Positions 11,291 to 20,788 of a DNA stretch of 64,000 bases are shown here, piece by piece. The first letter of the stretch is position 1; each line of letters starts with the position of its first letter. The stretch is taken from assembly GCF_029962835.1 (NCBI RefSeq), contig NC_080573.1, forward strand, positions 37,379,001 through 37,443,000, given 5' to 3'. The notes under the pieces are model-generated. The model saw only the letters and a program-made list of their open reading frames with translations, had not been told where the DNA came from and did not search any database. The position numbers and the translations under genes are program-made. This DNA is from Magnolia sinica (lineage: Eukaryota > Streptophyta > Magnoliopsida > Magnoliales > Magnoliaceae).

Positions 11291-13664
11291 TGAAAAATTC
11301 TTAAATTTTTTTATTGTTTGGTAGAGCTGTGTATTCGATTTTCCTTCTTAATGGACATTGCATTACTCCAATCAAATGATTCTACTAATTTGATCAATAG
11401 TCATTAAAATGAATGATCCAGTCAATGGCCTACAAAATTGGTCCATGACTAACTGATTTTCACCAACCATCCTATGGACTACACGTTTGATTTCATGGGC
11501 TATTTTATTGATTGTGGAGCTCAAGATCACTTTGTCAGTGGAATTGACTGATTCAGGAATTGTGGAATTTACTTTTTTCCTTGTTTGACACCATGCATTT
11601 GGACCATCTAATTGCCTAATTTGTTAATTGGGTAAAGGGTTGTTGCTCAAATGTCTCAACAACACACTTCATGAATTGGGTGGTATTAAATCTACCGAAT
11701 TCATGAATTACCTGTTGGTGCAAAACTTCTTGCAGGCTTCATTTTTTCTTCTTTCTTTACAGTGAGCTTTGAATATTGGTCTTTCATATTCATATGCATT
11801 GGGCTTCAATCAATGCAGGGGTATTACCCAATGGTTAAACAGCTATCGAACTTTGAGGTTCTCAATCAGGTTACCATCACTTGCTGTCCTCTATCATCAT
11901 TGTTATGAATGTTTTTCTTTGAACAAGAGAAAAGTATCATTGGAGATTTTCAATGGTATTTTGGTATGGCTACCATCATCCTGTTTGTTCCTTCTAACTG
12001 AAATTATTATATCAGCAATCTCCTGAGAAAACCATTTCTAAATTTGAATTTCTTAAGAAGAAATTTTATATTGAAAGAAGCTTAGATGAGTTTTTTAATT
12101 GGAATGAGCAAGGAATAGGAGGAGAGAGATTTTAAGATGAATTAGTCTTCTTATATATATATATATCAGTCTTCTTATATATATATAACTCAAGGTTTTC
12201 TATTAGCCTTTTTCACCAGTGAGGAAATAGCTGAATTTATCGTATGTAACATGCATGCAAGTAATGTGTGCTTACAAGTGCCCCACACATGCCAACGTGG
12301 GACACGTGTGTGAATCCAGGTGACTCATTAAGCATGTCTAATGAACAGCTCAGATAATGCATCCATGCTGGCACCACAGTCACTTGTAACCATTGCATCT
12401 CTTCTTGACTATCTTCTTGCAGGCCATAAACTTAAATGTTATGATTGTCCCATCAAGGAGATTTTCAATGCTTGGTCCATCTATTATGGGTCCAACAGAC
12501 TGATGGTGGGCCCCACTTGTAGATAGCCTTGGTTGAAACACATGAAGAAAATGAGGTGTACTCTGAACCTTGGTATGATATCTTCTTTTTTGTCTATGTT
12601 CATCCACTGAGCACAATGTTGGGATGGAATTTAATGAACTACATTCAATTGTTTGACTTGTGTTGGAGTAAAATATCACAAAGTAAAATACACGTTGACA
12701 CAGTTTTTGTATTTTGAAACTTATGATCTAAGGTTTTGTCCTTATGCTAAACCTTATCACATGCTGGAAAGGGTACTCATGCAGCTGTGATATGTGTATG
12801 GTATCCTGATATAAAAGAGATAATAAGGCATTGGTGTCTGTCCATATCTGGCAGTTGTTTCTTTTAGTAAAAGACTTGGGGTTCAATTTCAAATATCGAG
12901 GTGGCTGAGTCAATGAAAACTCACTGATTTGATAAAGAATGAGTTTGTGGCTTGGTATGGGGCCCAGTAAAACGATGCCATGGCAGCTTGTGAGTCAGTT
13001 AATGAGCCTTTTGAACATTGTTAGGAACATGTCACTTATTATATTTCAATTTCTAATTGTCAAAGGGTTTATTTGAAATATAATATCCAATGTAGTGGGC
13101 TTCCCAATAACTATTAGTTTACCTGCTTTTTACTTGAGTCTATGCAGATTGCTAGCTGAGTAGTTGGCAAAAGTAAATCTAGTTCATATGAGTAGCAATT
13201 AGAGTCTGGCATTTTTTTTATCAGCTTGTATAATCCTGGATCATGCATGTAATTTCTGCAACGAGCAATCAGGGAAGCCTTCAAACCTTCCTATTTGGCC
13301 TTTGCTTGGTTATCCTTTTCCTTGTGTTGCTTTGTTTGATGAAATTCCTAAAACAAATGTGTGTAATTGTATTATCCATTGAGCAATAAGCATGTCATGT
13401 GCTTGATGAAATTCCTGAAATTTCTTTTCACTTTTGACTAAATATCCCTAAAATTATTTCAAAATTACAATTCAGCAGTTCAATATTTTCAGAACTTATT
13501 TTTCAGTTTATCAAATGGCACCTCAGCCATAAAGAGGGATTAAGGACGTGAAATCTGTATGCATAAATTCCATTTCTGCCCACATGCCATTAAAATGTGA
13601 AGTTTGGTTAGCCACGGATTCACAACAATGTTGGCTTATACTATTCTTAAGGGATTATAAATAC

Positions 13665-13790
13665 CTTGTCAAAGATCCTTGAAGTTGACTTATTTTTCCT
13701 TCTGTTGCTTCCAACTTCTTGGGTTTCTCTTCACTTGCATGTTGTGCTTCAGCAAATTTACTCTTGAAATCATCAGCTCTCTGTTTCTGA
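13665..13790 (-). pseudogene. Captured exon of a class XI myosin coiled-coil region
   Basis: On the minus strand an exon of 126 nt begins after TTACAG (complement of 13791-13796) and ends at GACAAG|GTATTTAT, so both splice sites look intact. It reads QKQRADDFKSKFAEAQHASE, then EKPKKLEATEGKISQLQGSLTR without a stop. The EAQ..SEEK.KKLE.TE.K..QLQ.SL pattern matches the post-IQ coiled coil of plant myosin XI, the motor for organelle transport on actin. It lies opposite in strand to the neighbouring captured exons, so these pieces cannot be one gene. Other myosin exons were not found. Confidence 0.6.
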
Positions 13791-14340
13791 CTGTAACAAC
13801 CTCTATGGAGGCATAAGGTGATGATCAACGTTACAAAGTAAAGATGCCACTAGTCCCATACAACCATGTCAGTAAAATCATTACTTGCTGAAAAAGGCAT
13901 CTTTGATAAAGAAAACACATAGTAGGACCCAAGGAAAAAGTTTGAGAACCTGAAATCAACTCAAAATGCATTTTTGGCTATTTTCCATACCATGTACATG
14001 TGTTCAGTTTTTCCTTATCACTTGAGAATTACATGAATTTGGAATAACATCCGCTCCTTTTATATGGACGTTTCAGGTCAAGTACTACAGTTTAGTGCCA
14101 CACAACTGGGAAGTTGGTTGCATTTCTGCTTCTTCAAGTTGTTCCTCTTCTAAATCATAGATCAGAAGACATACAAAAATCTACATTTGAAATTCAAGAT
14201 GATTGTTTAAGAGTTGAGAAATAGATGTTATTTCAATGTTTTTTTATTTATCAGAGCATGACCTCAATGTGCCTAGGATTTTGTTAATTAACATTCTATT
14301 TCTCTTCAAGATGAGCGAACTACCAGTTCTTATGTTTCAG

Positions 14341-14415
14341 TGTGAGCCCCCACAAGATGTAAAAGCTTATATCCATCGATCTGGCTGCACAGGGAGAGCT
14401 GGTAATAGAGTTTGA
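14341..14415 (+). pseudogene. Captured exon of a DEAD-box RNA helicase (RH7/nucleolar type)
   Basis: After an acceptor-like ATGTTTCAG the frame reads CEPPQDVKAYIHRSGCTGRA, then GNRV and a TGA. This is helicase motif VI (YIHRSGRTGRAG), preceded by the P..VEAY segment of plant RH7/RH3-like DEAD-box helicases. The first of the two motif VI arginines is replaced by cysteine (RSGCTGRAG), which would be expected to disable ATP hydrolysis. Parts of the same sequence are repeated just downstream (ATATCCATCGATCTGG near 14416, GTGAGCCCCCA.GAGATGTAAAA near 14483), so the fragment was internally duplicated. No other helicase motifs are nearby. Confidence 0.65.
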
Positions 14416-14749
14416 TATCCATCGATCTGGTAAGGACTGGTTGCACATTTACTACATGAGTTCTCTTATATTAGGCAATAGTGTGAGCCCCCACGAGATG
14501 TAAAACCTAAAGAAGCATTTGTTGATGAGTTTTCTTATACTAGGCAATGAAGAGTGGTAGACAGATTTTTAATGCAGTTTCTAGAGCTTAAAATCATATA
14601 CTTTCTAATTTGAAAACTTGCAGTGATTTGTTCTTAAGTTTGTATTGTACTTTCAAGTGTGTCCAAGGTATCTTATTTTTAAGCTTAACAATGAGTCTTT
14701 TGTTTATTTTGTGATGGTACAGAGATCAACTCACTAGAGATGATATCAA

Positions 14750-15265
14750 GGTATTTGCTACGGTTTTACGAAAACCGGAGCAGGATTTCCTAATGTGAAT
14801 AGTTCGTATGAGTGCATTTCATCGCAAGTAGCCTTTGGCCTGTTGTCTCGTAGTGTTACCTACGACATTTTTCGTAGGTAAAAGGTTCATTCACAATATT
14901 TTACCTACAAATCATTTCGTAGGTAAATGTTTCATCAACAGTTTTTACCAACGTCAAATTTCGTAGGTAAAAGTCTTAACACATTTTGTACCTACGAACC
15001 ATTCCGTAGGTAAAAGTCTTAACATTGTTTCCACATTTAGTACCACTTATTACCTACGAAAATTTTCAGTTTTTACCTACGAAAACTTTCGTAGGTAAAA
15101 GTGTTGCCAACCAAATGACATTTTTCGTTGGTAAAAACCTTTAGCCACGGTCTTTTACCAATGAAATTACAGATGAAATGCTTCATAGGTAAAACTCTTT
15201 GCCTACGAATTAATATCATTTACCTACGAATTTATTCGTAGGAAAAAGTGAAATTTCTTGTAGTG
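14750..15265 (+). repeat. CACTA subterminal repeat array
   Basis: Contains more than ten copies in both orientations of TTTACCTACGAAA / TTTCGTAGGTAAA, ending in the terminal CTTGTAGTG at 15265. The motif differs completely from the GGACGGTC array at 4823-5345, so two different CACTA families are present. Confidence 0.7.
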
Positions 15266-17490
15266 ACCACAAGCCAAATTTTCAGAATTGGCCTGACCGA
15301 GTTCAGATCTTAGATGGTCCACGTCATTTTTTAGGACCTAGATCCAATTGGGTCTAGGTCTTTGAACCTTGGTTTCAAGTGTGTTCGGATTGGGTCTGGA
15401 TCAAATAAGGCATTTACATGGTCAAGACCACCTGATGGATGGATTAGATTGAGCACATGACTGGTGTGCAAACGGGCTCTCTTAGATATACGTGGCTTAA
15501 CAAACTTCATTCATCCAAAACTTTTACACTCTCAACCAATCTTAGTCCAGACCAATCTAACCCCAACCTGATTTTAACCAGTTCCAAAAATGGGATGGTG
15601 GATTTGATCCAACCAAACTAGGCCCAATTTCTACTGCTTGACCCAACTACCCAATCTCAGATGGGTCCAACATAGGCCCTGGACCAATTAAAATTGGGTC
15701 CAGAATAAGTTTTCATTGAGCGAAGCCTTTGATAACAACCCCAATTCTAGTTGACTTTCTTTTAGTTTTTAAACCATGTCCATCATCTTTTTAGACGGGC
15801 TAGATGACTTTCTACCATCATCTTTTTAGACAGGCTAGATGACTTTCCTTGTGTTTTTAAACCATGTCCATCATCTTTTTAGACGGGCTAGAGGACTTTC
15901 TTTGAGTTTTTAAACCATGTCCATCATCATTTTAGATGGACTAGATGACTTACTACCATCTTGGAAGGGTTCAGATTGCTATCCATGTACTTTTGAATGG
16001 TCCAAATTGCTAACCACCTAATGTTGACTGGTCCAAATTATTGTCCATTGTCTTGGAATGGTCGAGATCAATGCACACATACTTTTTGAACCATCCAAAT
16101 CACTATATATCCACAGTTAATACTTGGGGTATTTTTTATTTTTTTTTTCATTTTAAAACATAAGCTAACTCTTGTTACTTGGATTTGACTGAACTTTTAA
16201 AAAATGTGGATGATAATATCTAAAGAAACTCTATTTTTAGGTGGTTTATCAAATTAAATCTAAAATATGGGTTGCATTTCATAAAAATCCTAATATTTAT
16301 CAACAAAAAAACAATGGTTTGAATCAAATCTAGACCAATCCTTTTATCAATATATGCAAAAAGATATGACCACGTCTTAGAGATATTTTCATTGTTTTCA
16401 GAAATAAGCTAACAGCCGCCACTTGGATTTGATAGAAAGTGGTCAAATAAATAGTCCTCTCAAAATATGAGTTGTGACTAGGGGTGCACACGCTTCGGTT
16501 TAGTCCAGTTCTGAGGTGAAACTGGAACCGAACCGAACCGTTCCTTATGGTTATAGGATTTTCAGAACCGGAACCGGACCGTTAGCACCCTAGAACCGAA
16601 CCAGAACTGAACTGTGAAAACCAGTTCGGTTTCGGATCGGTTTCACGGTTCTAGGCTTTTTATAATCTAGCCCAATTGCATGTTCTATTTTATAATTTAG
16701 CCCACTTGGATTTGATAGAAAGTGGTCAAATAAATAGTCCTCTCAAAATATGAGTTGTGATTAGGGGTGCACACAGATCGGGTTGGTCTAGTTCTGGCCG
16801 AACCGTTCCTTACGATTATAGGATTTTCGGAACTGGAACCAGACCGTTAGCACCCTAGAACTGAACCGGAAACGGACTGTGAAAACCGGTTTGGTTCCAG
16901 ATCAGTTCCATGGTTCTTGGCTTTTTATAATCCAGCCCAATTGCATGTTCTATTTGATAATTTAGCCAATGTTCATTCATGTTGTGATCCATTTGATGAA
17001 TGGTTTAGATATTGCATATGGCGTGAAAAAATACATTTATGAAAACAATCAAAGGGTGCATTGTAAACCATAAATCATGAGTCAAATATACAACTAATAT
17101 ATATTGTAAACTCACGGTTCCAAGTTCGGTTCCACGGTTCGGTTCCACAATTCAGATTCATGGTTCGGATCGGTCTACATACCCCCAAACCGGAACCGAA
17201 CCGAACTAAACGGTTCTTTAATTTTTGGAACTAGAACCAGAACCAGTGCACTTTAGAACTGGACCGTTTAGTCAGTTCCGGTCCGGTTCCATGGTTCTAC
17301 CGGTTCGATGTGCACCCCTATTTGTGACGTCTAAAGAAATCCGTTCGAGTAATTCTATCCAATTAAGCCATTAAAAAGAAAAAAAAAACCACATTGCATT
17401 TCATTAAAATCCCTAAATATTACTTATGAATTGGGATAGAATTATGATGACATCATTTGGAAACAGGGCAAGATTGACTTCTGCTTCAGT
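15266..17490 (+). repeat. Segmental duplication, copy 1, right part
   Basis: Matches 56554-56806 plus 62885-64000. TTAAC at 15497-15501 is the unoccupied target of the 6 kb element found in copy 2. A minisatellite-like reiteration of CATCATCTTTTTAGACGGGC and GCTAGATGACTTTC occurs at 15770-15960 in both copies. Copy 1 alone has a hAT-type MITE (16479-17320). Copy 2 reaches the window edge at the equivalent of 17490, so copy 1 may extend further. No gene recognised. Confidence 0.9.
16479..17320. mobile_element. hAT-type MITE, 842 bp, with internal tandem duplication
   Basis: Terminal inverted repeats TAGGGGTGCACA (16479-16490) and TGTGCACCCCTA (17309-17320) are flanked by 8 bp GTTGTGAC (16471-16478) and TTTGTGAC (17321-17328), a one-mismatch target duplication. 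Copy 2 of the segmental duplication has the empty site near 63808-63815. Inverted repeats starting TAGGGGTG and 8 bp duplications indicate the hAT superfamily. The interior is rich in GGAACCGAACCG-type motifs and has no transposase. About 283 bp, including the host flank and the left end, is tandemly duplicated, so a second left end appears at 16762-16773. Confidence 0.85.
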
Positions 17491-17670
17491 TTTTAAAAAC
17501 ATCACTTCAGTTCAAACATATCAAAAGCCAATCTCCCATTTTGAAATCATAGAAAATCAAGTGATGAGCTTCTTTCAGTACCATCTGCAAAAATAACCGG
17601 AACAAGGAGGAGAAGAACAAAGCTGCAAGGAAACACTAGCATTTGTAGAACATGCCATGCCACATTACAT

Positions 17671-17952
17671 TCACGGCTCAGGAGCAGATGCAGTCAAGAG
17701 CGGGACCCACATGTTGGAAACCAACGGAATGGATAGAATTTCAGGGTGGGGTGGAACAATCGGCATCCAAGGGATCTGAGGGATGGGTGGCAATGGCGGG
17801 AGGAGGGCTGTTAGAGGCGGCCACAGCAGCATTTTTTCTGCTACCTTTGGTTTGTCTATGTCCATATGAGGGCGGATAGCCACACACAAATCACTGTAGA
17901 GAAATGAGAGACCAATGAACAGCAGAAGCCAGTAGGAGATTCTGGATTCCAT
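17671..17952 (-). CDS. Small secreted proline-rich protein, hypothetical
   Basis: A single-exon frame of 93 codons. I choose the ATG at 17952 over the in-frame one at 17988 because a TATA box lies at 18001-18010, leaving room for a leader only before the inner ATG. The product begins MESRISYWLLLFIGLSFLYS, a hydrophobic signal peptide with likely cleavage after DLCVA (about residue 25). A short charged segment (HMDIDKPKVAEK) follows, then a proline- and leucine-rich tail with PPLPPIPQIPWMPIVPP near residues 56-72. This suggests a small cell-wall or apoplastic protein. I recognise no named family, no cysteine framework and no membrane anchor. The signal peptide plus correctly placed TATA box make it the best gene candidate in the window. 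Confidence 0.55.
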   Translation of the reverse strand: MESRISYWLLLFIGLSFLYSDLCVAIRPHMDIDKPKVAEKMLLWPPLTALLPPLPPIPQIPWMPIVPPHPEILSIPLVSNMWVPLLTASAPEP

Positions 17953-18000
17953 GGCTAAGGCAGAGGGGAAAGATGCATGGAATAACAATATTGGGAGTGG

Positions 18001-18010
18001 TTTTATATGG
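18001..18010 (-). promoter_or_regulatory. TATA box of the small secreted protein gene
   Basis: The minus-strand sequence CCATATAAAA lies about 50 bp upstream of the chosen ATG at 17952, a normal distance allowing a leader of roughly 20 bases. Confidence 0.45.
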
Positions 18011-20219
18011 AGAGAATGAAGAATGTGGTCATTGTCAGTTGGTGTCCATGCCCAAATGGTGAACCACCTAATCTGACCTTAACAATATGAACCTTAAGCT
18101 ACCAGACATTCACTTAAACAAGATAAAGAAGAAGAACATAGTGATCATGCATCTAAGGGCCATACATCACAGATGTGGCCAAATTGAAAATGCAAAATTC
18201 AATGGTTGCAATCACCAGATCAATGTGACTTTGGGATACACCCAGTTACAATGGTGTCCACCATTTGGTCCTGATATCTACAGGTACCGTGTCTAAAATA
18301 GATGGATCTCGACCACCTAAAAAATGGGGCGATTCATCATGTTGGTCTGCTCTCGTATCACCATCAGATCACAATCCGATGGTTGCACACCAATAAACAA
18401 AATTCAATGTGTATACACTACTACCAGGACACTCAATCATCATCCTGCTCAAAGCCTAATACTTTGGGTTAGTAGGGAGTGAGAAGCCCATGCACTTTGC
18501 ATTTCTGCAGCTCACCAGCCCACTTGCTACGGAAAACTGCCTTCGTAGGAAGGAACCAGATTCCTGTTCATCAGCAAATGTATCATTTGCCTGCATTTTG
18601 CCACACACATGATTAGTCACATGTGGTTCCCATGGTTACCATTCATCTAATGTGCCTCTTTTTTTCTCTTTCATTTTTTTTTTCCCTTTTTTTTTTTGGG
18701 AGATCTGCTCCCAGATGTGAAGATTCTGACCATTCAATCTTTACTTTTATTTTTAAATCTACCTTCAGCATGACGTTTTTCTCAGTTATATATGTAGACC
18801 ATTGCTGTATTTCCCTCATAACCATCCATCTGCAAGCAACCATATCAAAGTGTTCACATTTTCAATCCAGAAGAACCAGGGCATCACATAACCACCGCAG
18901 GTCACACAAGATCTGGTGTTCGGATCAGTGATAAAAAGCCTACACAACAGTGGAAATACTGCAGTTCAGCAAACTGCACATTTGCTGATAGTCAGGACCT
19001 TACAATTCTTTTATAGAATAAGAGTTCTACTAGTTAAACATAAAAAAGGAATTATAGGAAGTGCGAGCCCCTAGCTCGACGGTATGAAGTCTCTGCTCCA
19101 ACACAGCATTTGGTAGGTGGAAATTGGTCAGGTCGACCAGTAGGTCAATTCACCCAAACTGCATCTCATGTGGATTCTACTAAGGTAAATGCAAAGCAGG
19201 TTGGGCTGGGGCAAGAAAATAATTAAGCTCACTAAAATTAATGAGTCGGTGTCGGGTTGGGATAGGGCCAGCCCATATAGGTTATTAATGGTGGGCCAGA
19301 TGACCCACCTAAATATTGGAACTTGTTTTTTTCTTTTTTCGTTTTTCAGAAGATAACTAACATTAGGTTTTTTTCCCCCTAGACCTTCAAAGGTTGTACC
19401 ACTCAAGTGTTGCAAATGCTTGGTCCATTCTCTTTATTTAACTAAGTAGAGAACTATTGGATGAAAACCAGACACAAATTGGGGAAAAGTGTCATTCAAT
19501 GTCGACGAATCCCAACAATTGGTTGGTTGGATTCACCATAAAGATCTCCTAGTGACAATTTTGTAGTCAAAGATCATTAAAGATGGTTTTCTTACACAGG
19601 CCCATCCAATCGACAATCAGAATCAATGATCTATACAGATTTTATTCATCCATGCTGACCACCATCTTTTTCTAAGGAATTATGCAATCCTCGACCAAAC
19701 ATGGGCCCATGGTTCGGTAATTCACACTAGTTGCTTACCACCATGATGGACCATGCACCGAAAAAGCTCCTGGATAGGAATGATCATAGCCTTCTGATTC
19801 TTGGCCTATATATGGACACAGAGATACAACAAAAATTCCATGATCAAATGAAAAGGAGTTCCAAGATTGGTGGCTAGGATGTTCCAGTCCCAGTGATTTT
19901 TGGCACATGATCCATTGATGGTGAGGTGCAACATAAAAATGGTCAGGATATCGAAACGTGGCCCCTGCTAATCAGCACTGAAGACCTGAGTATACCATGC
20001 AAAGCCTGGGATCCAAGATCCTATAATTGATATACTTATTCCAGCAAGCATAATTAAATGCATTAACTTTTATTTCTTTTTTCATGCATTTAGTCAATTA
20101 CAATTACAATTCGAGAATCACAGTCGATTTAAGATTTTCAACAATTTTCACATCATTGGAGACTACCAGTTTCGGTTCTCAATGGCTTGAAAGGAAAAAC
20201 GAGAAATGTTACCAGGATT
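18011..20219. other. Intergenic, no gene recognised
   Basis: Mixed AT-rich and GGTGGTCC/CATCAGAT-type dispersed repeat sequence. Reading frames at 18087, 18623 and 19128 have no domain, no codon signal I can see and no splice context. The frame at 18643 (minus) is lysine-rich because it runs through poly-T/poly-A stretches. Confidence 0.5.
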
Positions 20220-20385
20220 TTATTCGGATTTCTTCCTCCTGAGATTTCCCTTGGGGATTTTGCTGAGTACACCTCTGTCCAGCTTCTGGTACTGGCTCTG
20301 GAACTGTCCGAGTGCATTATACACAGTTGTCAACTTGGTCTTCATACCTCTCGTATAGCACCGGCAGAGTATGGGCCCCCACAGC
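20220..20385 (-). pseudogene. Last exon of a reticulon-like (RTNLB) gene, frameshifted
   Basis: On the minus strand an exon starts after TTTCAG (complement of 20386-20391) and ends in TAA at 20220-20222. It reads VGAHTLPVLYERYEDQVDN in one frame, then VYNALGQFQSQYQKLDRGVL and SKIPKGNLRRKKSE in the next. The TLPVLYE(K/R)YEDQVD segment, the hydrophilic C-terminal tail and the KKxx-like end are those of plant reticulons, which shape tubular ER. One extra base between the two parts breaks the frame. With the frame as it stands, translation stops shortly after DNCV. The matching upstream exon is at 24881-24968. Confidence 0.7.
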
Positions 20386-20788
20386 CTGAAACAAACCACA
20401 GGGTTCTTTCGACATTAATAATTTTCCAGGTTGGGAAGCCTTGTCAAGAGATTACTTCTATCACCCTTCTAAGTTTAATGGGTTTTAGAACCTGGACCAT
20501 ACCAAGATCAATTTCTGTCCACAGTTCGGTCCCAAATGGTGCAGCTGATCAAGACCCGTTCCATCCAGTTAACTAAACACAGAGGATGGTACTTAAGTAG
20601 GAGGTGAATATGTTCGACCACTACTTGAATAACCATGAATCTATAAGGAAGCCGTTGATCAATTGACTTGTCTGAATTAATGACTTTCTATCTGTTGAAC
20701 TGGACAGTATGAACAGTTGCTTTCCCAGGACAGGCCACCAAGTGACCCACCCGTCATTCTGCCCAGTTCTGGTCCAAGATGTTGAGAC

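Larger units (their letters stand above)
9089..15265 (+). mobile_element. Pack-CACTA-like block carrying exon fragments (left end lost)
   Basis: This 6.2 kb is absent from copy 2 of the segmental duplication. It ends on the right with TTTCTTGTAGTG (15254-15265), the inverse of a CACTA terminal repeat. ACC follows at 15266-15268, matching the unoccupied ACC at 56554-56556 of copy 2. The last 0.5 kb consists of subterminal repeats. Upstream are exon-like pieces of several unrelated genes on both strands (10429-10553, 11162-11290, 13665-13790, 14341-14415), the hallmark of a gene-capturing element. No CACTA start is found on the left. Copy 2 also has 64 bp (56490-56553) that copy 1 lacks, so the left terminus was probably deleted. 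No transposase is recognised, so it would be non-autonomous. Confidence 0.6.

Noticed and set aside
11820..11870. Exon-like stretch GYYPMVKQLSNFEVLNQ between ATGCAG and GTTACC
   Set aside because: Too short to identify and could be chance.
20187..20576. 129-codon plus-strand frame
   Set aside because: It is the antisense shadow of the reticulon last exon and its intron.
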